Positions 1 through 4,025 are shown, numbered from the stretch's first letter. The stretch: DNA of 5,972 nucleotides from Oscillospiraceae bacterium UBA6409 (GCA_002438575.1 DJPP01000049.1:1-5972), one strand, 5' to 3'. The notes: generated by a model not told the origin, from the sequence alone. Program-made: numbers and translations.

Positions 1-5
1 GCCAT
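1..5 (-). CDS. Start codon of the next leftward gene (partial)
   Basis: A minus-strand ATG lies at 5-3, two bases after the stop of the Cys-rich gene. It is preceded, reading leftward, by GGAAGGGGA about 8 bases upstream, a plausible ribosome binding site. Only one full codon is inside the window, so nothing can be said about the product. The tight spacing suggests that the leftward operon continues. Confidence 0.35.
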
Positions 6-7
6 GC

Positions 8-274
8 TCACCGTCCCCTTCCGCGCATCCGGGCCTTTTCAGCCTTGGCGCCGTACTCGTTGATCTTGTGCCGCTGGTAGCGGTCTATCTCCTTTTCCCG
101 CCGGTAGGCGGTCAGTTTCACCCGTTCCTCGGCCCTGGCGGCCTCCACCTCGGCGTACTTCCCGCACCGGTAGCTCCCGTCCTCGTTCCTTCCGTGGCAG
201 CCGACGTAGCGTTCGGTGCAGTGCAGGCAGGGCTTCAGCTCGGCGTTTCTCCCTGTCTTAGGTCGGTTGTCCAT
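8..274 (-). CDS. Small Cys-rich, probably zinc-binding phage-type protein (88 aa)
   Basis: Function unknown. The N-terminal half carries C16-x2-C19, then C26-H27 and C37, a pattern that suggests one bound zinc. The C-terminal half is very rich in Arg, Lys and Glu and is probably helical; it ends in a basic tail (RMRGRGR). I read it as a small phage or integrative-element accessory protein that may touch nucleic acid; that role is inferred only from the Cys pattern and the charge. The ATG at 274 is preceded by GAAGGGAG with an 8-base spacer, which supports this start even though it lies 40 bases inside the end of the upstream 3D-domain gene. No alternative start downstream keeps the Cys cluster. 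It is the last complete gene of the leftward operon in this window. Confidence 0.7.
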   Translation of the reverse strand: MDNRPKTGRNAELKPCLHCTERYVGCHGRNEDGSYRCGKYAEVEAARAEERVKLTAYRREKEIDRYQRHKINEYGAKAEKARMRGRGR

Positions 275-756
275 GTTACCAGCTCCCTTCTGGCGCCGGC
301 CGCGGCGGCGTCCTCATGCGCCATGAGCACGTCCACCACATAGCCGTGTACGCCGGTGTCCAGTGCCTTGTAGGTCTTTTCGCCTATGGTCACGGTGCTG
401 CCCAGCGGAATGATGTCCGGATCCACCGCCACCGCCTCGCCGGGGTGTACCCACTCTCCGCTGGCGGTCAGTACAAGGTCGCCGCAGCGGTTGAGGTGGC
501 TGTACGGCGTACAGCAGGCACAGTAGCCCGTCACCGTGAACACGCCGGCAGTTTCCGTTGTCTCCGGCTCCAGCAGGACCGCCATTTCCTGCGGCTCCTG
601 CGCGACGCTCTCCGGCGCCGGTCTGCTGCCCAGCAGCCAGATCAGCTCCACCGCCAGCAGCACCGTCAGCACGGCGGCCACCGCCCACAGGGCGTTCCGC
701 AGCCGCCGGATGCGGCAGGCGTGGCTATAGGCCCGCGCCCGCCGGTTCCGTTCCAT
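235..756 (-). CDS. Membrane-anchored 3D-domain protein (173 aa)
   Basis: Residues 1-20 are strongly basic and residues about 21-43 form one hydrophobic segment (ALWAVAAVLTVLLAVELIWL), so it is probably a membrane-anchored protein with the C-terminus outside. A short acidic linker leads to a 3D domain at about 72-162. The hallmarks are FTVTGYCACC at 73-82, TASG at 97-100, AVDPDIIPLGS at 110-120, ALDTG at 131-135 and VVDV at 140-143. The three conserved aspartates are D112, D133 and D142. The 3D fold is related to the barrel of MltA lytic transglycosylases and occurs in cell-wall-acting proteins such as YocH and YuiC, so a role at peptidoglycan is likely. Start: the frame is open further upstream, but the ATG at 756 has GGAG about 5 bases before it and puts the basic region and membrane segment at the N-terminus. 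It follows the 29-residue membrane peptide by 11 bases. Confidence 0.85.
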   Translation of the reverse strand: MERNRRARAYSHACRIRRLRNALWAVAAVLTVLLAVELIWLLGSRPAPESVAQEPQEMAVLLEPETTETAGVFTVTGYCACCTPYSHLNRCGDLVLTASGEWVHPGEAVAVDPDIIPLGSTVTIGEKTYKALDTGVHGYVVDVLMAHEDAAAAGARRELVTWTTDLRQGETPS

Positions 757-767
757 CCGTGTCTCCG

Positions 768-857
768 TCACCGGCCCAGCGCCTCCACGCATTTCAGCAC
801 CGCCCCGGCCAGCCACGCCGCGCCGATGTAGGCGCAGATCCATCCGAAGGCGCTCAT
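768..857 (-). CDS. 29-residue single-span membrane peptide
   Basis: A very short ORF that is mostly one hydrophobic segment: residues about 4-23 (FGWICAYIGAAWLAGAVLKC) followed by a short charged tail, VEALGR. It probably sits in the cytoplasmic membrane; function unknown. Its ATG at 857 overlaps the stop of the upstream gene in an ATGA arrangement, and GGGGAGG lies 8 bases upstream inside that gene, so translational coupling is likely. It ends 11 bases before the 3D-domain gene, also a membrane protein, which hints at a shared site of action. It is too short for a classical holin. It is supported by the ribosome binding site, the overlap and the hydrophobicity, not by family recognition. Confidence 0.55.
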   Translation of the reverse strand: MSAFGWICAYIGAAWLAGAVLKCVEALGR

Positions 858-1072
858 ACCGTCAGCCTCCCCATCGTGTCCTCCGCCCAGGTCTCGATGC
901 GGTCCGTGTCCCGCACCTGCACCTGGTAGGCCCACGCGCCGTTCCGTTTCGTGGCCCGGAGCACCGTGCCTATGGGCGGGTGCCCGCCGTTTCTCTCTGC
1001 GGCCGTCGGGGCGAGGCACACCGCCTGTTCGCCCTCGGCGAACTTCGCGCCGCGGCTCTTTCTCTTGTTCAT
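854..1072 (-). CDS. Small uncharacterised protein (72 aa)
   Basis: Not recognised. The N-terminus is basic (MNKRKSRGAKFAEGE) and the rest looks like a compact beta-rich fold: a hydrophobic-alternating stretch around IGTVLRATKRN (34-44) and AYQVQVRD (48-55), ending in ETWAEDTMGRL. An SH3-like barrel is possible but is a guess. The start at 1072 has AAAGGAG six bases upstream, a strong site. The stop overlaps the start of the 29-residue membrane peptide (ATGA). It lies 50 bases after the DUF6273-like gene, with a stable hairpin in the gap. Confidence 0.7.
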   Translation of the reverse strand: MNKRKSRGAKFAEGEQAVCLAPTAAERNGGHPPIGTVLRATKRNGAWAYQVQVRDTDRIETWAEDTMGRLTV

Positions 1073-1087
1073 GCTCTGCTCCTTTCG

Positions 1088-1112
1088 TATCCCCGGCTTG
1101 CGCCGGGGGATA
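1088..1112 (-). promoter_or_regulatory. Intercistronic hairpin with GCAA tetraloop
   Basis: On the minus strand the gap between the DUF6273-like gene and the 72-residue gene folds into a 10-bp stem (arms 1088-1097 and 1102-1112, one bulged G) capped by GCAA, a GNRA loop. No T-tract follows, so it is not a simple terminator; the next ribosome binding site starts about 6 bases after it. A role in mRNA processing or stability, or in setting the level of the downstream genes, is inferred. Confidence 0.5.
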
Positions 1113-1122
1113 GCCTTTCTGA

Positions 1123-1779
1123 TCAGTCCTGCGCCGGCTCCGCCGTCTTGGCCTTGATGCCGATGTGAAAGCCGGGGGCCACGCCAAGCGAATAGCTGGC
1201 ATTGGTGTAGTCCGCGGCGCCCGACGTGGCCACACGGCAGAAAATGTTGCTGCCGCTGGCAAACGGCGAGCGCAGCCAGGCATACCACAGGTACGTCTTC
1301 CGGTGGGCCTGGTCCTCGGCGAAGAACGGCAGGGGCCTGTCCGGCGTATCGTCCCGCTGCATCCAGCCCGGCGCGTCCTTGCCGAACACCTCCACCGCGG
1401 ACAGGGGCCACAGCTTGTCCGTGCAGCTGTACGCCTCGCCGTCCACCGTCTGGGTGATGGTGCGCGCCAGCAGCAGCGCCGCCAGCTCGTCCGGCAGCAG
1501 GGGCAGGACCTCCTCGTTGAGGCGCTCTCTGGCGTCGCTCTCCGGATAGTCCACATAGTCCGCGTTCCACCAGTGGCGGCCATCGTACATGGCCATGTCC
1601 CGCACGCCCTTAAAGAGGCAGCCGGTTAGGACGCCGTCGGTGATGTCCGCCACCACGAAGGCGGCCTCCTGACCGTTCTTGAGGTTAAAGGCGACCTCGT
1701 CGCCCACGCGCAGCGCCGCCAGCTTCTCCGGGCGGGCGAAGTCCTCCGCGTTCCAAATGGTCAAAGTCTCGTGTTTCAT
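1123..1779 (-). CDS. DUF6273-like protein (218 aa)
   Basis: Function unknown. I recognise the overall pattern of the DUF6273 type: an N-terminal part with a short beta-barrel-like segment (LRVGDEVAF at 23-31), WWNADYVDYPESDARERLNE (70-89), then DKLWPLSAVEVFG (121-133), WLRSP (168-172), NIFCRV (178-183) and SLGVAPGFHI (197-206). This order (the LN motif, then the D-LW-LS-E motif, then WLRS, then a G-PGF end) is what the assignment rests on; no catalytic residues are evident. Family members are common in Clostridia and their phages and may have a C-type-lectin-like fold, which I cannot verify here. The ATG at 1779 has AGGAGG with an 8-base spacer; an earlier in-frame start at 1848 lacks this support and would run into the upstream gene. 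No signal peptide is visible, so it is probably cytoplasmic. Confidence 0.7.
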   Translation of the reverse strand: MKHETLTIWNAEDFARPEKLAALRVGDEVAFNLKNGQEAAFVVADITDGVLTGCLFKGVRDMAMYDGRHWWNADYVDYPESDARERLNEEVLPLLPDELAALLLARTITQTVDGEAYSCTDKLWPLSAVEVFGKDAPGWMQRDDTPDRPLPFFAEDQAHRKTYLWYAWLRSPFASGSNIFCRVATSGAADYTNASYSLGVAPGFHIGIKAKTAEPAQD

Positions 1780-1801
1780 GTCGTTTTCCTCCTGTTGTTG
1801 A

Positions 1802-1990
1802 TTATTTGCTCCCGGCCTCCGCCGGGTAGAAATTCGCACGTCCGGCAAAAAAGGTGTTCAGCACCGTGACCTGGATAGCCGTTGCCAGCTGGCCCCGCCG
1901 GGCTTCGTCCAGCGTGTCCACATCGGTCTCCACGCCGTTCACCTTTACAAAGGCCTTCACCGTGATGGGCGGCCGTTCCCGTTTCGCCAT
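1802..1990 (-). CDS. Small conserved-looking phage-type protein (62 aa)
   Basis: Function unknown. The protein starts MAKRERPPITVKAFVKVNG, a basic patch followed by a beta-strand-like stretch, and contains LDEARRGQLATAIQVTVLN, probably a helix. It is soluble and has no membrane segment. The ATG at 1990 has AAGGAG with a 9-base spacer, so I prefer it to an in-frame ATG at 2014 that has no good site. It is the first gene of the leftward operon seen here, 22 bases before the DUF6273-like start. I found no convincing minus-strand promoter in the short gap before it; transcription may arrive from the Cro-like gene at 3270. Confidence 0.65.
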   Translation of the reverse strand: MAKRERPPITVKAFVKVNGVETDVDTLDEARRGQLATAIQVTVLNTFFAGRANFYPAEAGSK

Positions 1991-2043
1991 GCTGTCACGC
2001 TCCTTCCCTGCCATCCTATGCCCCGCCGGGATTGTCCTATCTC

Positions 2044-2072
2044 TTGCGCCCTCCCTGCCGCCGTGCTATACT
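2044..2072 (+). promoter_or_regulatory. Extended -10 promoter for the rightward small gene
   Basis: TTGCGC (2044-2049), a 17-base spacer, then TATACT (2067-2072) preceded by TGC, which makes an extended -10. Transcription would start near 2079, giving a leader of about 16 bases that holds only the ribosome binding site. The sequence GTGCTATAC is shared with the promoter at 2809-2837. Confidence 0.6.
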
Positions 2073-2094
2073 GGCGGCGAAGGGAGGTGAGATT

Positions 2095-2340
2095 TTGTCT
2101 TACTGTGAAATGCTCCTTGTGTTCCGCGATCCGCCGCCGGAGGCGCTTATCCCGTCCATGCTGGAGTCCGGCGCGCTTGGCGGCGCTATCTCTGTGTTCG
2201 ACCGGGCCTTTCAGATCGGTGCGGCCTGCTCTCCCAGCGAGCTTCGCCACCGGCTGAAATCCTACATTCCGGGCCTGCCCTACGCCTGCGGTGTGCTGCG
2301 ACCCGAAACGTTCCTCATCGACCGCGGCGCTGCCGAATGA
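2095..2340 (+). CDS. Small uncharacterised protein, moron-like cargo (81 aa, TTG start)
   Basis: Not recognised. The protein is read from TTG at 2095: a very strong GGGAGGTGA ends at 2090, five bases upstream, and the -10 box of the promoter lies downstream of the earlier in-frame ATG at 2032, which therefore cannot be used from that promoter. It begins LSYCEMLLVFRDPPPEALIP and contains Cys in YCEM, AACS and ACGV, plus a probable helix around SPSELRHRLKSYIPG. There is no signal peptide or clear membrane span. It faces away from the leftward operon and is bracketed by its own promoter and by two hairpins. That layout suggests a gene expressed independently of the phage switch, possibly for a lysogenic or resident-state function; this role is inferred. 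Confidence 0.6.
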   Translation: MSYCEMLLVFRDPPPEALIPSMLESGALGGAISVFDRAFQIGAACSPSELRHRLKSYIPGLPYACGVLRPETFLIDRGAAE

Positions 2341-2364
2341 GCGCCCGCCGCATCCCGTGATTGT

Positions 2365-2392
2365 CCCGCCGCTTGCGGCGGGGCTTTCTTTT
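2365..2392 (+). terminator. Intrinsic terminator after the rightward small gene
   Basis: An 8-bp stem, CCCGCCGC against GCGGCGGG (2365-2382), is followed by a T-rich run GCTTTCTTTT to 2392. It lies 25 bases after the stop at 2340, the expected place for a rho-independent terminator of that gene. Confidence 0.75.
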
Positions 2393-2420
2393 CCAGCCGA
2401 CAAACCGCGGCTTTATGGTC

Positions 2421-2452
2421 ACACCGCCGCCTTCGCGGCGGTGTATTTCTTT
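2421..2452 (+). terminator. Second GC-rich hairpin, tandem terminator
   Basis: A perfect 10-bp stem (ACACCGCCGC at 2421-2430 with its complement at 2435-2444) has a CTTC loop and is followed by ATTTCTTT. It backs up the first terminator on the plus strand. It also sits just after the stop of the minus-strand XRE gene at 2451, but no T-tract follows in that direction, so any effect on the minus strand would be weak. Confidence 0.6.
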
Positions 2453-2783
2453 ACGGATCCACATACGCCCTCCCTGTCAACGCGCCTACCAGCGCGGCCC
2501 GTAGGAACGCCCTCTGCGCTGCGTCCATGCGGCGATACGCTTCCACCATGAATTTTTCAAAGTCTGAAGCGGGCGATGTGCCGCATCCCTCCGAACAGAG
2601 AAGCGCACTTGCAGCGACACCCAAGAATTCTGCAAGTTTTTCAACAGTGCCTATTCCAGGCACGCGCTTGCCGGTCTCCCATGCAGATACAGCTTTTTCG
2701 GAGACACCGACCGCGTCACCCAACTGCGCCTGCGTGATCCCGCGAGACTCTCGCAAACTCCTGATGTTTTCGCCGATGGACAT
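2451..2783 (-). CDS. XRE-family helix-turn-helix regulator (110 aa)
   Basis: A DNA-binding regulator of the Cro/CI-like XRE family. Residues 1-62 form the classic five-helix HTH_3 domain: MSIGENIRSLRESRG, then the helix-turn-helix ITQAQLGDAVGVSEKAVSAW (16-35), ETGKRVP (36-42) and a closing helix, TVEKLAEFLGVAASALL. The C-terminal ~45 residues (ASDFEKFMVEAYRRMDAAQ and onward) look helical and could mediate dimerisation; no protease-type domain is present. The ATG at 2783 is chosen because GAGGTG lies six bases upstream; the GTG at 2792 overlaps that site. Just upstream is a 10-bp palindrome at 2811-2820, inside the divergent promoter, a good candidate for its operator. It could control its own gene and the small inverted-repeat unit. 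Confidence 0.85.
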   Translation of the reverse strand: MSIGENIRSLRESRGITQAQLGDAVGVSEKAVSAWETGKRVPGIGTVEKLAEFLGVAASALLCSEGCGTSPASDFEKFMVEAYRRMDAAQRAFLRAALVGALTGRAYVDP

Positions 2784-2808
2784 AAGCATCACCTCAAACT
2801 TTTCGATG

Positions 2809-2837
2809 TTGCAAATTTGCGAAATCTGTGCTATACC
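2809..2837 (+). promoter_or_regulatory. Extended -10 promoter before the inverted-repeat unit
   Basis: TTGCAA (2809-2814), a 17-base spacer and TATACC (2832-2837) preceded by TGC, an extended -10. Transcription would begin at about 2842-2844, at the edge of the 26-bp inverted repeat. The palindrome at 2811-2820 overlaps the -35 box, so a bound regulator would block it. Confidence 0.55.
2811..2820. promoter_or_regulatory. Palindrome GCAAATTTGC, candidate XRE operator
   Basis: A perfect 10-bp palindrome between the minus-strand XRE gene and the plus-strand promoter, overlapping the latter's -35 region. Flanking TTTCG (2801-2805) and CGAAA (2820-2824) add partial symmetry around a slightly different centre. 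Binding by the adjacent XRE protein is inferred from position. Confidence 0.4.
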
Positions 2838-2838
2838 G

Positions 2839-2864
2839 TGAGTGCCCTTTAAGAGAGGGGCGCA
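2839..2864 (+). repeat. Left copy of a 26-bp inverted repeat
   Basis: It begins TGAGTGCCC and ends AGAGGGGCGCA. It matches the reverse complement of 3021-3046 at 25 of 26 positions; the single difference is at 2847 (C where the other arm reads T). The two arms enclose 156 bases. No matching short target duplication is seen outside them (CCG on the left, TTG on the right). Confidence 0.85.
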
Positions 2865-2979
2865 GGATGCGTATGACGATTTCTTTTACGAAAAGTCCCC
2901 GGATAAGCGCCGGCAGATTTTTTTGGAAAACGGGGTACCGTCAAAGCTCATTCCTGTGGCAATAGAACTGTTCAGCTAA
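2842..2979 (+). CDS. Possible 45-residue peptide inside the inverted-repeat unit
   Basis: Open from a GTG at 2842 to TAA at 2977-2979. The reading begins VPFKRGAQDAYDDFFYEK and ends with LIPVAIELFS, and its composition looks like real protein: an acidic-aromatic segment, then a basic helix-like stretch and an amphipathic end. Against it, there is no ribosome binding site, and the promoter would start transcription almost exactly at the GTG, so expression would have to be leaderless. The first eight codons lie in the left inverted repeat. It may instead be a fragment of a lost gene, or the transcript may act as RNA. Not recognised. Confidence 0.3.
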   Translation: MPFKRGAQDAYDDFFYEKSPDKRRQIFLENGVPSKLIPVAIELFS

Positions 2980-2986
2980 CAAACGG

Positions 2987-3021
2987 CAGCCGAGGGTTTC
3001 GCCTCCCTTCGGCTGTTTTTT
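2987..3021 (+). terminator. Intrinsic terminator of the inverted-repeat unit
   Basis: CAGCCGA pairs with TCGGCTG, extended by GGG with CCC across a one-base bulge, followed by six Ts (3016-3021). It lies directly after the small ORF and directly before the right inverted repeat, so a plus-strand transcript from 2842 would be about 180 nt long. Confidence 0.8.
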
Positions 3022-3046
3022 GCGCCCCTCTCTTAAAAGGCACTCA
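3021..3046 (-). repeat. Right copy of the 26-bp inverted repeat
   Basis: Inverted partner of 2839-2864. It begins at the last T of the terminator tract and ends 11 bases before the stop of the Cro-like gene. Read on the minus strand it encodes the same first eight residues as the left arm (VPFKRGAQ), the one mismatch being a synonymous Pro codon change (CCC to CCT). Confidence 0.85.
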
Positions 3047-3057
3047 TTGCACGTTTG

Positions 3058-3074
3058 TCATTGTTTAGTTGACT
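3058..3074 (+). repeat. 17-bp direct repeat, copy 1
   Basis: TCATTGTTTAGTTGACT; it matches 3298-3314 at 16 of 17 positions, 240 bases away. It covers the stop and last codons of the Cro-like gene and contains GTTGAC, a motif also found in the operator region. Confidence 0.7.
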
Positions 3075-3270
3075 CTCTTGACAAAAAAATAGAGATGAGT
3101 GAGCCCACGTCGACCTGCAATGTATTGGCCAGCTCGACCGTGTCCTTAATGTCTGGCATCCGTTTTCCGTTGGTTATGTAGTTTAGCTTCTGCTTCGGCC
3201 AGCCAAGCTGTCTGGCGCAGTCCGCTTCTGTTTTGAAGCGCGTATAAATCATGCCGCGCAGTTCATTCAT
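3058..3270 (-). CDS. Cro-like helix-turn-helix protein (70 aa)
   Basis: A small DNA-binding protein made of little more than one HTH domain. The order is a first helix (NELRGMIYTRF), the helix-turn-helix TEADCARQLGWPKQKLNYIT (14-33), NGKRMPD (34-40) and a closing helix, TVELANTLQVDVGSLISIFL. The pattern NxLRGxIYxxF followed by LGWxKQKLNxIxNGKxxPD is familiar from phage and integrative-element Cro-like or XRE proteins of Clostridia. The start at 3270 has AGGAGGG nine bases upstream. It is transcribed away from the repressor gene at 3445 and toward the leftward operon, the position of cro relative to cI in temperate phages. It is AT-rich compared with the flanking operons. A 17-bp repeat overlaps its last codons and recurs upstream of its start. 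Confidence 0.85.
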   Translation of the reverse strand: MNELRGMIYTRFKTEADCARQLGWPKQKLNYITNGKRMPDIKDTVELANTLQVDVGSLISIFLSRESTKQ

Positions 3271-3297
3271 AAGTCGCTACCCTCCTTGTATTTATGG

Positions 3298-3314
3298 TCA
3301 TCGTTTAGTTGACT
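3298..3314 (+). repeat. 17-bp direct repeat, copy 2
   Basis: TCATCGTTTAGTTGACT, in the leader of the Cro-like gene, downstream of its probable -10. Together with copy 1 it brackets the whole gene. It may be an operator site or the trace of a past duplication or insertion. Confidence 0.7.
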
Positions 3315-3318
3315 TGCC

Positions 3319-3350
3319 ATTATACTATCACCGAACTCCCTCGTTGTCAA
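3319..3350 (-). promoter_or_regulatory. Leftward promoter of the Cro-like gene
   Basis: On the minus strand a consensus TTGACA (3350-3345) is followed by TAGTATAAT. TAGTAT (3327-3322) gives a 17-base spacer; TATAAT (3324-3319) is a perfect -10 but with a 20-base spacer. One of these two is likely the -10. The -35 overlaps the palindromic operator candidate at 3344-3364. Confidence 0.6.
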
Positions 3351-3415
3351 CTATTGTTTGATAATTTTGCGAAAATATTTTGCGCGTCATTTTCTTGTTG
3401 ACACTGTTTGATAAC
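3344..3415. promoter_or_regulatory. Operator region between the divergent regulators
   Basis: Two imperfect palindromes. One has half-sites TTGTCAA (3344-3350) and TTGATAA (3358-3364); the other has GTTGACA (3397-3403) and TGATAAC (3409-3415). Both contain TGTTTGATAA, repeated exactly 50 bases apart (3355-3364 and 3405-3414), about five helical turns. The first covers the leftward -35 and the second the rightward -35 and spacer, so binding at either would affect one promoter. GTTGAC, in either orientation, also occurs at 3068-3073 and 3308-3313. Binding by the repressor, the Cro-like protein or both is inferred. Confidence 0.6.
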
Positions 3416-3426
3416 TGTGCTTTAAT
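3398..3426 (+). promoter_or_regulatory. Rightward promoter of the repressor gene
   Basis: A perfect -35 TTGACA (3398-3403), 17 bases, then TTTAAT (3421-3426) preceded by TGC (extended -10). Transcription would start near 3432, leaving a very short leader that carries the GGAGGTG ribosome binding site at 3433-3439. Confidence 0.75.
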
Positions 3427-3444
3427 TATCTCGGAGGTGTAATC

Positions 3445-3966
3445 ATGAGTTTCGGAACTAAACTTAAACTGTGCAGGTCGGCACTCGGTCTGTCCCAACA
3501 GCAGCTTGCCGACCTTGTTGGCTCCACAAAGCAAATTGTGAGCCTTTATGAAAAAGACGAGCGCATCCCTAAAGTGACAACAGCCGCAAAATATGCCGAT
3601 GCTGTCAAGGTCCCCTTGAAATATCTCATCACAGACTCCATCCCCATCAACCTGTGGGAGGCCGACGACCTTTTGGAGGATTACTGGCGGGCATCTCCTG
3701 CGGATAGATTAAAAATCGTTGTTCGCCGAGGGATCGATCCCCGGATAGCCCTCGACTATGAGCGTGTTTCTGCTCTCGCGCAGTTAGCAAAAAAAGAAAA
3801 AAACGCCGCCCTGCCCGGCGACGGTCTTTCCGGTGACGAGTTGAAGCTGGTGGGCATCTACCGCAGCATCACAGGGCAAGGACGGCAGGAGATGATGGCC
3901 CATGCGGAGTACATCGGGGAACGGTACAAGAAAAACCCCTCCGCGTCCACCGGGAAGGTCGTGTGA
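3445..3966 (+). CDS. XRE-family phage-type repressor (173 aa)
   Basis: Probable master repressor of the element. The HTH domain fills residues 1-62: MSFGTKLKLCRSALG, the helix-turn-helix LSQQQLADLVGSTKQIVSLY (16-35), EKDERIPK (36-43) and TAAKYADAVKVPLKYLI. The middle (70-120) has WEADDLLEDYWRASPADRL and a lysine-rich linker. The C-terminus has LSGDELKLVGIYRSITG (128-144), then QEMMAHAEYIGERY (148-161), a short helical module common in clostridial phage repressors and probably for oligomerisation. There is no S24/LexA-type protease domain and no visible Ala-Gly cleavage site, so induction by RecA-driven self-cleavage is unlikely. ATG at 3445 with GGAGGTG (3433-3439). Divergent from the Cro-like gene and in line with the recombinase. 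The first third is AT-rich and the last third GC-rich, which suggests mosaic origin. Confidence 0.85.
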   Translation: MSFGTKLKLCRSALGLSQQQLADLVGSTKQIVSLYEKDERIPKVTTAAKYADAVKVPLKYLITDSIPINLWEADDLLEDYWRASPADRLKIVVRRGIDPRIALDYERVSALAQLAKKEKNAALPGDGLSGDELKLVGIYRSITGQGRQEMMAHAEYIGERYKKNPSASTGKVV

Positions 3967-3991
3967 TCTTCCTGGACTTTTCCCGCCGCTG

Positions 3992-4025
3992 AATAAAAAG
4001 CCCGCCCCGGTTTCCCGGCGCGGGC
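3992..4025 (-). terminator. Hairpin with its T-tract on the minus strand
   Basis: GCCCGC (4000-4005) pairs with GCGGGC (4020-4025), with an inner CCGG/CCGG pairing and a TTTC loop. Five As precede it on the plus strand (3995-3999), so on the minus strand the stem is followed by TTTTT, a textbook intrinsic terminator. On the plus strand only AATTC follows. It would stop leftward transcription coming from the recombinase side before it reaches the repressor gene as antisense, and may only slow rightward transcription. Confidence 0.6.

Noticed and set aside
316..831. Plus-strand frames of 171, 123 and 64 residues opposite the 3D-domain gene
   Set aside because: They oppose a recognised domain, lack ribosome binding sites and have a low-complexity Arg, Ala and His composition.
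854..1583. Long minus-strand frames of 238 and 271 residues ending at 854 and 768
   Set aside because: Only their last 72 and 29 residues are preceded by ribosome binding sites; the rest overlaps the DUF6273-like gene in other frames and is low-complexity.
1123..1779. Variable protein of a diversity-generating retroelement (suggested by the lectin-like end of the DUF6273-like protein)
   Set aside because: No reverse transcriptase and no template repeat with adenine-specific differences are in the window.
2032..2094. ATG start at 2032 for the rightward small gene
   Set aside because: The -10 promoter box lies downstream of it and it has no ribosome binding site; TTG at 2095 has both in the right place.
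2839..3046. CRISPR array or tandem repeat array
   Set aside because: There are only two copies, in inverted orientation, with a gene-like insert; no regular spacer pattern anywhere in the window.
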